Origin: Ianthella basta
Taxonomy: Eukaryota > Porifera > Demospongiae > Verongiida > Ianthellidae
Reading direction: 5' to 3'
Assembly: GCA_964019415.1 (NCBI GenBank)
Contig: OZ025869.1
Coordinates: forward strand, 7,769,635 to 7,833,634
Length of the DNA stretch: 64,000 nt
Below the pieces are notes generated by a model. That model was not told the DNA's origin and searched no databases. It saw only the letters and a list, made by a program, of their open reading frames with translations. Below, piece by piece: positions 1-12,056 of the stretch. The position numbers and the translations under genes were made by a program. The number at the start of each line of letters is the position of its first letter. The first letter of the stretch is position 1.

Positions 1-73
1 TGGACAATAATACACAAGACTCTACCCTTCCCAGGCCCAGACTATTGACTACTGCATATGTATGTATACATAC

Positions 74-3000
74 ATCATATGGCAGAATGTCTCTGTATCT
101 GTTCCTGTAGATGTTCCTTGAAGAGGTTGCACTGGAGACCTTTGCATCCTGCAACAGTCCATGTGGTGGGAGGAGGGCATAAAGTGTACATCAAACTTTA
201 AACACAGCAAATACCAACGATTTGACTTTTAGAGTCGTACACAATACTGCAGAATACTGTGTGTTGCAACATTTCCACTATTACCAATGCATGTATATAC
301 TGTAGCACTACCAACAGTTCAACAGGTCCACACTCACCACTCGTGTCTTGGGGATCCTTGCATACTCTCTAATCAGCGAGCCACTCTGCAACTTGTCTTC
401 TAACATCTCCACCAACTGCAAAGAAGGACATTAGTACAACAGCTACAATGGATTTCCTGCATCCCAGGGGAGTGACGTAATGACAAGACTTATTCCCACT
501 GTCAGACATAGTTCTCTGTGCTCAATCCCCTAATGTCAGCACCCATACAATGCACACACCTTGTCTTTGTTGCCTGGGGCAACAAATTCCACCTCTTCCA
601 TGTCATTTGGATTGTCTATGATTAAGTGCGTGCCCAGTGGAGTGAAGCGGGGTTCGGGGTGCAGAGGTAGGCTTGATGGCGGTGGACGGTCAATTTCGTC
701 CTCTTTCTCTTCCTCTGAGTCATCATCTGTATCTTGCAGGTCAATATCAGTGTCACTGTCTTCCTGTGTATCCCTTTCAACTTCCTCTCTCGCGCTACTA
801 TTCTTCTCTTCTTCTCCATCAAAGCCTTCTTCACCTCTATCATCATCACTAAAGGACACCTCTGCAGACTCAGTGACCTCATCTGCAATGGGCACAGGCA
901 TTGGTGGACCAAACGTATCCACATCAAGCTTCAATTCATGGTCCTCTTCCACCATCTCCAAGGTCTGTGATTCAGCCCTTGAGGTAGCAAGTGTCACTGC
1001 TTGTTGCGCGTCTTTGTCTGAGTCATCCATGAGCAGAGCAGAAGACTCAGTAGCATGCACATGCTTGGTAAATTGAGGGCTTTCAAACTTGTTGGCATCG
1101 TGAAGCTGTGGCAAGGCTTGTTCCAGTTCCGCACCACCCTCCCGCACAGTCACAGGCACTGACATGGGTGAAACACTGCCGCTCTGTGAGGAGGTACTTC
1201 CAAGATCTATCTGCATCTCTGCTGCATGCTCCTCTCTCACTTCCAGAGGAGGTAACACAACAGCTGTAGCAGGCTCAGCGATGCTAGACAGATCAAGTTC
1301 CTTGTGATCTGACCACTGATCCCGAGACAGCCCAAAGAATGGAGGATGTAGACTGTGGACAACAATACATCATAAGCAGGTAACACTGGTAGTGGGGCTC
1401 ACAACACACATAGATACTATGTGTGTGCATAAATTATATACCAACGACACATGAATGTATACATATAGGCTATACCTAGATCCGAGGTGTCTACGGGATT
1501 TAGAACACTGTGGAAAACCGATTATTACAGAAACACGTGCGCGAAGCGCAAGGGCCTCTATAATAATTGGTTTTTGGTGACCCTGTGAAGCCGAGCTGTC
1601 GTGAAGTACCTCAAAACGATGCTAAAGTTAATTTCACTCCAAGCTTGTCACAGCTACGTTGTCAAAAGTTTGCCTTAAAATGCCAGAAGCTACCAGAGGT
1701 GGTATAAGTTGGATCAGAGGTGGTATAAGTGAATCAGAGGTGGTATAAGCGATTTAGAACACCTCCCTCAGACCAATCAGATTACAGCAATTTGTTGCTT
1801 CATGGTCTAGCCATAGATACTCGACCCTAAACCGGGATAGGAAACTGCGATGGGAGCAGTGTTCCATGCTCATTAACCGGATATAGACTACAATTTTTGT
1901 AACTTGGCCGCTAATCCTGGGGTGACGATGATGTCATAATTATATTCATGGCCATCATAATCATATTCATAGTCGTGTGGTCGCCGCTGTATAAAAGAAG
2001 TACCTACTCGGGAGCTCGGGAGCGCGATATCCTCTTCATCCGTGGATGGATCAGCAAGTGGCGCTTTACAGAAACTACATCTAGATCTATTGTTAGCATA
2101 GCTATTTTATATGCGAACATTACAACTGACCACATAATGATATTCATTATGTGCCATGTATATACGGCAATTACGTCATCAGAATTTAGGCAAGAAGGAA
2201 GGAGAGGGCACGCGAGTGCACTACAAGTATACGGAGTTGAAGGAGTAGCTGTTAGCTCTTTTGACTGGATACGCAGCCTACCGTATACGGAAAAGCCTAC
2301 TGTACACGTTTGTATACATTTCGTTCGGAATCAAGCAATATACGGAAAGTTTTTGAATGATTTCGCGAGTGCGGTTTCAGAGAAGAAGTCGACGATTTCG
2401 CCCGTCAGGTGTTCTTCAAATCGTTCGACGACGGTCCTACTCGGTGCAATATGGTCCTATTGAACTAGCGCAGGGCAAGGACAAGGATTGCTGTGAGCGA
2501 GGGAAAAGTTTTTGGATGATTTGTTGTGGTTTACCTACTTTTTGCGCTATACGTTCTTTCTGACGGTTCGTGTGTGCTACTTTGGCAATGTCAACGACAT
2601 GCTCTCGTACGTATACCTTCCGTCTGTAATGTGAAGTGAGCAAGAAGCTGTTTCTCCTTCCTATTTAGGCGGGAGGAGCGAAGAAGTAAGGCTCGCCGAC
2701 AGAAGTACGCCCACGCAAACGGTTAACGAGCATGGAACCCACAGAGTTACAATTATTATTGAAACGTTAGCATGTATAATCAATATAATTTCGGGAGTTT
2801 CCTATCCCGGTTTAGGGTCGAGTATCTATGGTCTAGCTAAATACTGTTAGTCCACATGTCCCCTGTGCATTATATCATATGCACAATGAATATGATTATC
2901 TATAATGAATACACTTAACACTGCACATACACACTACAGTACTGCATTCTATGCAGACCATATGCATACAAATTGTGCAGGATCACATTATGTTTCATGC

Positions 3001-6000
3001 ATGCCGCTTGCTGTTCATGTCAAAGTGACCTTTGATAATCTTCTGTATTAGGGAATGATCGTGCCTAGCCAGTGCATAGTACAGTGCTCCAGGCACTATA
3101 TGGGAATTTTGCATTTTCTATTTCCAGAATACCACTGTTGATTCATGAAATTCACAAAAATTAAGTTCTGGAAATGTTGTACGGAAATGGTAGAAAGCAT
3201 GCTAAAACTTCTGTTGGCATCATCCTATCATTTCTATGCCACCCAATATTGTGTTGTAAGCCCCAATTTGGATAAACACCCACTCTGCACATATGTATGT
3301 GATATAGCTCAATTTCAGCTGGTACCACTTATGGCTATGAATAAGCACATAGCTGTGTAAAGAACCAAACACAATAAATAGGCCCAAACACTGTATGAAG
3401 TTAGCACTGTTCACCTTATTGTGCATCCTTTATACGTGAGGCTATCTTAGAACCCCATACCCCCCCCCCCCCCCCAGAGTCTCTTCAGGGAGCTAACTGA
3501 AGTACACTTCTTCCATGCAGAGTTCTGACACACAGTCATGCAGATGAACACACACAAACACACACTACACTTTAGAGAGGACATGCATCACATGTTCACT
3601 TACTTAGTTCCTTTTTCACTGATTCCATTTACAGAAAGACTCTCCCTCAAATTCCTTGGTACATACTTGGAAATCATTGGCGACACCTTCACACCTTCTT
3701 GCGTCACTGGAATCTCCTCATCGTGAGATGGGATGTCAGCAAAGTTTGCATCTTCTATTTGATGAGCAGTAGCTCGTTTACTGGATTCCCTCCGCACCAC
3801 TGTTACAAGCTTTTGGATAGGTCCTTCTTTTTTGGGAGATTCTGGTCTCCTGCTGACTGGGAGTTGGTCATGAGCGTGCACTTCAACGTCCGCGGTGTGT
3901 GTGTGTGAGGGGTGGGCAGAAGCCTGGGGAGGAACTGCCACCCGTTCAACAGCTGTAAAGCTGCAGAAAGAACAGGGCAGAAAGTACAGAAACATTGCAT
4001 CAAGACTGCAGCCCCCAGGTGAGAGGTGCCTAAGAAGACTGTATGTTACACATTACTTGTGTGGGGTTTGTCATACACAGTACCTCAGGAGGCTAGCCAT
4101 AGTGCATTTACTTACATTGTGGAAACACACATGCCTACAGTACTACAATATAAATGCAGCAAAATGAATAGTGATAGTCACTAGTGTGTAGCAAATTCAG
4201 TTGTCCATTGTTCTGTGTATATCTTTAGCTTGAACATACACTATTAGGCCTGCCTCGATTAGGCTAATCTCATATTGTCTATCACAGCATGTTACGTATA
4301 TCGCAATGTAAATGCATACTGCAATATACTGTATAACATACTAGTGCAGTTTACGTGTACATGAATTACTTATCTTAAGACTTAATTAAAGTGGCTGACT
4401 TAAAACGATTGCATGGATGTTTGTGAGAGTTTCAAAGAAAATTGTAATCTTATCAGTACTGCCTGGCAATAAGCAGCTTCTCCTGGTGCTGCTCCTCATC
4501 CTAGCAGTGCTAAGCAATCTCTCTGAAGGGACATCGGTAGTTGCAAGACGGAACTTCCTCTGTTTCTGCTGTTCCCTGTTTGCCATCACCACCGCATATG
4601 GTGTTGTAACAACGTCATCAATATGGTGGTTACACACAAGGGTAAATGTAAACGGTACCTAATATTCTAACTGACGGGACGAATTGAAGTGATCTTTGGT
4701 TTTGACGCTTACTAGCGGACATTGTTAGGCGTCAGTGGCCATTCAAGCACTTGTTTCCCTCCAGTCACTCCATACAGTCTAGCATATTGATATACAGTAG
4801 ACTTTATAGAATGTCAAATCGTGGCCGCTTGTATCACAATATATCGATGTATCATGGCAGGTAACATTATGTTTGGGTACACCTCTTTGTATTCACAATG
4901 CAACATTTCGTGCAGGCTTATGTATATACCAGTAGAATGATGCAGAGTTGAGATGTGCATACACCACTGGCAGCAGTGGGACTTACACATTGGTGATCTC
5001 TGGAGTGAGCGGCCTCACATCTAGTCTGGGCTCAGCCACTTTGTGAGACTGGAATTTACCTTTCTTCTTCTGCGGTGAGCCTGTAGGGCATGGGGGTTGG
5101 GGGCAGCCCCACATACAATGTGAACAGATGGTACTAGTAATTTCCATGCTATCATATCTCCCAAAACTTTGCTGTGCTGAGGGCGACGTGATCATCAAAG
5201 AAAGTGGACAAAAATGCTCAACTGATGACACGTGGCCTTGGTTTGGCACGATAACCCCCATCCCCATACCTGTGGGAGTTTCACAGGGTCTGCTCTGAGT
5301 CACAACAGGCTCCCTATGCCTGTGCAGGGCTGGCTCAACAGACCTGTAAGGAGACATGAACAGAGCATGCTGGAGTTTGCAACACCACAGATGCACTCAC
5401 AACCACTTATAATGACAAGGACTGCAACTGCTGCTGTCTTTCAGCTATACAACGGAACATATAATGAACTGACAGTATGTCATTTCATTAAAGTCAGTGC
5501 CTTCATGTTAAAGAGATGAGTCAGTGGATGTCTTTCGTGATTTGGCTTGAGAGAGAAAATTTGTATATACTAGAAAGCTTAGTCTGTACTTCAAACATCT
5601 AACACATGAAACAAGTATGTGAGCACAGATAGCTTCTAATCTTGTACACCTCATTTGTGCTGACTGACATGCACAAGGTCATAACCCCAATTAGTTTCAG
5701 AGCCTACAGGCCTGCATCCAACATACACTCTGGTGTGCTACCCAGCCTCCTGCCATTTTCAACAGCTACACACAAACACAACCTCCATTAGCTTACCTTG
5801 AACGAACATTTCTCTGACCAGCTTTTCTGAGCTCTTGGCTGTAAAACTGGTGCTGGGTGCTCATTTGCCTCAGAGCATATTTGGCCAGCTCCTTGTCTTC
5901 CTATAGGAAACATACAAAACAATAGAATTCAACAAAGTACTGAAAAAGCATATTGCTATTTACTGATGGATCAGAGCACGCACACATTACAAAGTTATGG

Positions 6001-6066
6001 TACATCGACCACACCATAGTGCAGTGTAGATGTATATACTGCTATTATACATACTGATAGTACATG

Positions 6067-6147
<81 letters not shown>

Positions 6148-7180
6148 AAACTGGCACTGGCAGTGAACGGATTGATTGATTGTTCATGACAATACCAGCA
6201 ATTACTCACATTCCATTAAACAATGCACAGCTCCACTACAAAAGGGCCATAGACAAAAAGGCTTGTGTAGTGGTACAAGCACAATGCATGAAGGTACACA
6301 ATAGATTAGCGGTTACATGTAAACACATACTCACGCACCATCTTAAAGAGTATCTCTTCACTGGCAGTTTCAATTGCCAAATTCTTGTCTTTTACCTTCA
6401 TCTGGAGTATGTCCGGCCATCTGTTGGCAACAAGAAAGATGACCACTCAAAAACAACCTTAAAGCACATACTGTCAAATGTAAGCACCTACATATATACA
6501 GTAGTGGTAGATATGCAGTTCTTGCAACAAGGACTTACCTGAAGTATATTGCTGGCCTGGCATTGTAGTGCTTGACAAACATGCCAACAAAACACGTTCC
6601 AATGCGTATTCTATTCCCGCGACCATCCTGCACAATGCACACATGTACAAATGCAATTACACTACACAGCATGTCACAGTGACAGTGTCCTTACTCAACA
6701 GCATACAAATTGTATAGAGTCATGCATCACACTACTGCCAACATGTAAATGAACGGGAGATAGGATACAGGTCACAAATACTTCTTGCAACTTACATACG
6801 AACAAGACGACACCTTATTAAATATTTGAAAATGGCCACACTTACTGTTACTATGTAGTCTATAAAGTGTGCTCTCTAAGGACATGTAAAACGTTTTGGA
6901 CCAAGGGTGTGGTTACTAACTAATTTACGATAGAGGTATTTAGTTGCCTCAGACTGACTGGTAGTTTGTTTGAATAGTGACTTACACTTGAAGCTCTACT
7001 AATTTAGTTAGTTACCACAATCTTGGTTCAAAGCATTTTAGAACTCCTTTGAGAGAACATTGCATAATCCCCTCAGGACACATTACCAAGTATACACTAA
7101 GGATTAGACTACACATACCAAACATGATAAGAACAGTAATACACACATGAACATATACACACCACACGCACACACACACA

Positions 7181-7216
<36 letters not shown>

Positions 7217-7932
7217 TGCACGCACGCACACACACACACACACCACACGCGCGCGCACACACACAGTACCAGTGCTTCAAATCCTTGATGTCCATATTCT
7301 GAAAGTTGCATTGCAGACTTGAGATACATGACAATTGCACCGTCAGACGATAACCCTTTGTTTCGCTGGTACAGCTTCTTCACCTGACACATGCCATAAC
7401 GAAAACAACTTTAAAACAGCCTGGAACCATTGCATTATTCACTACATACCACACCACATTACACAATTGGCAATCTTACTCATGTCCCATAAGATAACTA
7501 TAGAACTGTAACACTCAGATTGGTATCAGCCGGCTCAGCAAGGGGAACACTTAATGGGTTTAGTGTAAGATACATATATTAACAGTGGGGGGTTCATACT
7601 TCATAGACTGACTGGCTCAACAGACCAGCTGCTCTACCATTACTGAAATGAAGCTACTGGTTTAATGAAAAGGGATGGCATCTACGTACATATCCTCCTA
7701 GGGTGCAAATGTAATGTTCATTAGACCATCACAGTATGCTAATCAGACAACAAGTAAGAACTGAATGAATTCAAGCATGTTACTCCTTTGTACCTTCTCT
7801 CCCACTTCATGGATGTTCTGTGTCTGCAAGTTCTCTTCAGGGATTAGGTCAATGTCCTCAATGAACTCACGGGTGTGACGCTCGGGACTGAAGTCACCCA
7901 GATCAGCTGCACGGACAGGTAATTTCCATTCA

Positions 7933-8029
<97 letters not shown>

Positions 8030-11000
8030 CACACACCACATGCATGCTCCCTGCACACTGGCATACCGTGCTATTTCATCTGTCAGTGCTCCAATGTTGT
8101 TGGTGAAATACTGCACTCCGAACACGAGGTCTGCTTCTGATTTTACAGGTGCCACACGCCCATACTTGACAAAATGCTTCTTGAGCACAGCCTCTCTCTC
8201 CACCCATCGCATGATGTCGCCATTCCTGCTCTGGAACTGAAGACCAAAGTAGTCAGTCTAAGAGAAGAGGGAGAAGAGGTGAGCACTGCACCACAACAGC
8301 CTCCCACTTCCCTCCTCCTCACTCAGTGAAGTGGCTATCAGTTCATAACAACAGGGAATAACTAACAGCTATTGTTCCGCATTACCGTGACCACAAAAGC
8401 CACTACTAAAGATAGTCCACCCAGCCACACCAGTGGACTTGTGCTGTAACTGGTGTTCACATCTGCTGCTTCAGTCAAACTTTGGCATTGTGTTAAGACG
8501 ACCGAGGAGTAGTGTATACTTCTTTTTTTTTAGAAGACTGAAAAGGCCATGATAACAATAATAGGAACACATGCGCACACATGCGCACTGCCCATACATA
8601 ACACACATGTTATTGGGAAAAAAAAAGGAAAATGTTAATACCATTCGGCACGGTGACTCAACTGCCATAACAATGATACTATGACAATCAGCTGAATTAG
8701 GAATATACAAAGTATTGCTCTACCGCCACACCCTTCACACATCCAACGTAGCCTTATTAGTCAGATCGCCATTCTGTAGACTCTGCAAATGGCAGCCTGG
8801 TTACATGAAACCATGTCCAATGCACATTATTCCCCATTTAACCTATACTGTGGGGGTGTAGTTTAATCATTCAAGGCATAGCAACGGTAAGTGGAGTGCC
8901 AGTTGATGTCTATGATGTATACAACTCCCCAACCAGCAAGAAGAGAGATGTCACCTATACACGAGGACGGCACTAAACTGTTGACTCTTACTGTGTGAGT
9001 ACCATGTCGACACACACAGTACACAGTACCATACATAAGGACATTTAATGAGGTTCACTGTGCTAGCCACACTGTGTGTACACATGCTACAATTAAGGGC
9101 AGAGCTGGAGACACCTGTACATACATACAAGGAAACACCACCACCACACCTTGCACAAACTACATGGAGCTGAGCAGGAGGCGTGTGCATCACGTACACA
9201 CACATACACGGTCCCAAACTCATAACAGACAAAACATGTACAGTACACAGTACTACAGTGAAACTTGTTCTAACTGACCTTTATGGAAAGGTGGCTGCTC
9301 TACAGAGGTAGATTGCAGCGTTTTTGTGCTATTAGGGGGCCAGGGAGGCAGGCTGGTTTAGAGAGGTGGCTGCAGAACACAGTGACCATCTTAGACCCGG
9401 ATTCACTGTATAACATTATGGAACTCCACCAAATGGGAGTGATGTAATAATGGTTCTTACTGTAATTAGTTGCTTTGAATGCCTGTCATAGGTGTGGCAG
9501 GCTAGCTGCTGCTGGGACACATAGTTACACTGTACATTCCTGGGGGTGTGAGACAGTACAGTGTGGTAATTCCATATGGGGAACTCTCCAGGACTACCTC
9601 AGTCCACTACAGCCCCCTACACACTGTGGCATGCACTGAGGTATGTAACACCGCCTCTCATCAGGGAAGCTACTGCATGATGGAGGGGTTTAGCTCATGT
9701 CCGAGCTATTGACAGTGGACTCTCACACTCAAAGCATGCTAAGAATAGAAGCCAATATTCTTAGCACTTCCTTGCAGTCATCCGATACCTCACAAGTGTA
9801 GAGGAAGGACTGATGTAAGTAACGATGTGATAGAGCACAGTGTGTGCACCTTCCTACTCTCCACTACACTACACTCACCAACCCAGACTGCACAGGACCA
9901 GGACTAGGTAAAGGTCAATATGGACATTATGTCTTGATGATATAAGCAGCACCTTTAAGGGTACAGCCTCTCCTTGAATGTTGCCTTTAAGGCAGCAAGG
10001 CAGTAAGTGACTACATTTAGAAGAGCTCTTGTGGCACTTTGAAAACTTTGTGGGGACTTGGCTAAGGAAGTACACCACATAAGGAGAGGAAGATGACACA
10101 GCATGCTCTGCAGAGCGTATGGCACAGCAACAATGTCTGTGTATGGAGTGATGTGACTATCCCATACCCACTCATTGGCCCAAAGACCTAGAGTGGAAGC
10201 ACACGGTCACAGCTACACACATGCATTGCTGGGCTGCCTCAACAGCTATCAGTTATTCTACCATGGGAAACTAACACCATTTGAGGACTGTATGGACAAG
10301 GTGACATGTGTTCGGATGTCTTTCCTTGAGGAGCATATGCTACGTGCATTAAAGTTTAAGTGGACTTCTTAGGAATTCTTTGTGGTCATGGACAGCTGCA
10401 CACATACAAGTGCACAGCATGCCAGGGGTGCCTTCACGCTTGGACTCTTGCTAAAGTGTGCACAAGACTTTCTCGCACTATACCCAACTATCTGTGCAAC
10501 TACCCATGTTCGTTTACTTCTCCACATGACAGAAATAAGGTCCCTCTTTGAAAATTATGCAAATCATAATATGTTAACATAGTATCACCCCCACACCCTT
10601 TCTTCTGGTGTCTCCCCACCTTAATTCTTGGAACCTCAGTTTTGCCCCCCCCCCCCCCCCCCCCCCAGAGGAAATTTCTAGACATAGCATTGTTGTTTCA
10701 CAAACAGGCTACAGATAATACATTAGTTTAAGCCCAGAAAGGTCACACCTCACAGCCATGAACACATAGAGGCTAACTAACAACCAAGGAGAAGGCAGCA
10801 TGTACATACATCATGGCCCTCAGCATCAGAGTCCCATGACACAAGGAGCAGTCCTTCAACAAGATAATCCTATCACAGTTACAGTGAAACATGTGACAAT
10901 GAGGCAAATGGAAAACAAGCATCATCAAAAGTAACACTATAAAGTAACAGGGGAGGGGGAGGGAAGGACTTTGAATTGCAAAATGATGTGTGTATGCAAT

Positions 11001-11594
11001 AAGATCATTACCCACTCATATCAAAGAACAATACATTTACAAACTATTTTTAACTGCTCACGATCCATCACGTCATGCACATAGTCAGAGAGAGAAGGGG
11101 GCACAGAGCAGTGATGAGGCTGGAGAGGACCACAGCTAGTGCAGAATGGTGTGCTACAGTAGCTTCCAGCAGCACTCACAGTAAGAAGTGACTGCGGCAC
11201 AGGCGAGGTAGCCGCACTACTGTAGCATACGTAAAGAGCAAACAGTGCTTCACACGCTTCCTAGAGGTGCTGAGGCCTTAAGTGGTGCCTTTCGCATTCG
11301 CTCATTCCACTACCACGTACACAACAGTGGGGCGGGGGCGAACGGCGCCCCATGCCCTTAAGGGTCCTTCATCTAAGGTCTAATGCATACGGACAGTTGT
11401 GCGCTTGCCCCACCTACCTCTCGCAGGTTCAAGTAGGCGGCTACCCTGTCCAGGCACTCGCCGCCAGTGGTCTCCACGGGAAGCGAGAGGTCCACAACGG
11501 AGCCGTCCAGGAGCTTGACATGGACCAGGAAGGAGCTATCGCTGACGCTGTAGCTCTGATGGCTACTCTTCTTGAAGGGAAGCAATCTGAGCAT
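74..11594 (-). CDS. PTPN14-like: FERM-domain protein tyrosine phosphatase, PTPN14/PTPN21 (Pez)-like, 3' part beyond window
   Basis: Thirteen exons can be placed on the minus strand: 11418-11594, 8067-8257, 7794-7906, 7270-7383, 6539-6627, 6339-6420, 5797-5900, 5270-5343, 4987-5080, 3604-3960, 560-1352, 338-415 and 74-148. All have GT/AG borders, and phases agree except between exons 2 and 3. The product starts MLRLLPFKK, then the FERM F1 lobe (VETTGGECLDRVA; next exon DYFGLQF and RWVEREAVLKKHF), F2 (LGDFSPERHTREFIED) and F3 (GTCFVGMFVKHYNARPAIYF, then RWPDIL). A long middle follows, Ser/Glu/Asp-rich in the 793 bp exon. The last two exons give LVEMLEDKLQSGSLIREYARIP and RNRYRDILPYD, the run-in to a PTP catalytic domain that lies off the left edge. 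F1 and F3 match human PTPN14/21 best; the PTP run-in also resembles PTPN3/4. Known members are cytoplasmic/junctional phosphatases linked to Hippo signalling, which I infer here. About 780 codons are visible. Confidence 0.88.
1514..1574. repeat. Foldback stem-loop with GCGC inner hairpin
   Basis: The arms AAAACCGATTATTA (1514-1527) and TAATAATTGGTTTT (1561-1574) pair at 13 of 14 positions. The loop holds a second perfect hairpin, TGCGC-GAA-GCGCA, followed by CCTCTATAA. A similar design occurs at 41033-41145. Confidence 0.7.
1692..1755 (+). repeat. Three tandem copies of AGAGGTGGTATAAG
   Basis: Three copies of a 22-23 bp unit (core agaggtggtataag) lie in the phosphatase intron just left of the 1,021 bp TIR element. 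The words gatttagaacac flank both this and the foldback, so 1490-1800 is probably one short repetitive element. Confidence 0.7.
1811..2831. mobile_element. 1,021 bp TIR element inside a FERM-PTP intron
   Basis: Perfect 36 bp terminal inverted repeats (1811-1846 and 2796-2831; ends CCATAGATACTCGACCC) are flanked by a perfect 5 bp direct repeat, tctag (1806-1810 and 2832-2836). The element lies in the intron between the 560-1352 and 3604-3960 exons. The interior has an open frame of 171 codons (1948-2463, plus) with no domain I recognise, so I treat it as non-autonomous. The superfamily is not assigned; a 5 bp duplication fits several DNA-transposon groups. The perfect TIRs suggest a recent insertion. 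Confidence 0.85.
6068..6146. repeat. (CA)n microsatellite
   Basis: Pure CA repeat of about 38 units in the intron between the exons at 5797-5900 and 6339-6420 of the phosphatase gene. Confidence 0.98.
7140..7264. repeat. Compound CA/CACG microsatellite
   Basis: Alternating CACACA and CGCACGCA blocks lie immediately downstream (on the gene strand) of the donor of the 7270-7383 exon. This is the third CA-type microsatellite within 2 kb of this gene. Confidence 0.95.
7907..8066 (-). other. Intron with a missing FERM F2 exon at a CA microsatellite
   Basis: The upstream exon ends in phase 2 (EIAR, donor GTATGC) and the downstream exon begins in phase 1 (ADLGDF), so they cannot be joined. Human PTPN14 has about 30 extra residues here (the helix around QVKKDVLEGRL). 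The 160 bp between the exons is almost entirely (CA)n and holds no coding sequence. Either the exon was lost from the assembly when the microsatellite collapsed, or this allele is damaged. Confidence 0.7.
7934..8037. repeat. (CA)n microsatellite, ~100 bp, in FERM-PTP intron
   Basis: Nearly pure CA dinucleotide repeat of about 50 units with a CG interruption near 8022. It fills the intron between the F1/F2 and F2 exons of the phosphatase gene. Confidence 0.98.
8258..11417 (-). other. Large first intron of the FERM-PTP gene
   Basis: No exon fits between exon 1 (ending NLRE) and exon 2 (starting TDYFG), and both are phase 0. The intron holds a degenerate tandem repeat with the word aggtggctgc at about 9250-9420 and a run of 22 C at 10645-10666. 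I see no other gene. The first few hundred bases could hold enhancers, but nothing shows this directly. Confidence 0.6.
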
Positions 11595-12056
11595 CTCTCG
11601 CGGGCGCTTGGAGGAGTGTTTAATGGACTACACCATCCAACACTCCTGGTTTATCAAACAGCGGATGGGCGTCTCCAAGTATGTGCGATGTCACGTGACT
11701 TGAAATCGCCTCAGCGCGTCAATCAGCTCATCTATGATCAGCTGCAGTGCATCAGATAGGATACAACAGCTAATGACATCATCTGATCCAGAGACTGACG
11801 ATTAGATGCAAGTTGTGGCGCCCTTCACCTCCTCATGCTGTCTCCTGGTGCCCCTTAGGCTAGCAGCTCCTAATAGTCCTAGGCTAACCCCAACACACTG
11901 CAGCTTGCAAACATGCCATAGATGAAGACACAATGCAGCATATGCAAAGGATATACATTATATGTAATATGCTATAAAGGGGTAGTATATATGATGATAC
12001 AGTGTTTAGTTGTAAAAATGTGCCATATGACACATACACGCACACACAAATGCATT
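11595..12056. other. Intergenic spacer between FERM-PTP start and cadherin-like 3' end
   Basis: About 460 bp with no coding signal of its own. On the minus strand it must contain the 3' UTR of the cadherin-like gene and the promoter and 5' UTR of the phosphatase. A short TATA-like word (gctataaagg, 11971-11980, plus) is not placed to serve either gene convincingly. Confidence 0.5.

Noticed and set aside
536-1258. Independent acidic 240-residue protein
   Set aside because: It is the 560-1352 exon of the FERM-PTP gene. Splice sites and phase tie it to neighbouring exons.
1948-2463. 171-codon plus-strand gene
   Set aside because: It lies wholly inside the 1,021 bp TIR element and has no recognisable domain.
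5221-5232. CTGATGA hammerhead core
   Set aside because: There is no matching GAAA, stem II or stem I partner nearby. It is a chance match.
7743-8212. Cys/Val-repeat proteins over the CA microsatellite
   Set aside because: They are frames running from real exons into a microsatellite. Only the exon parts are coding.
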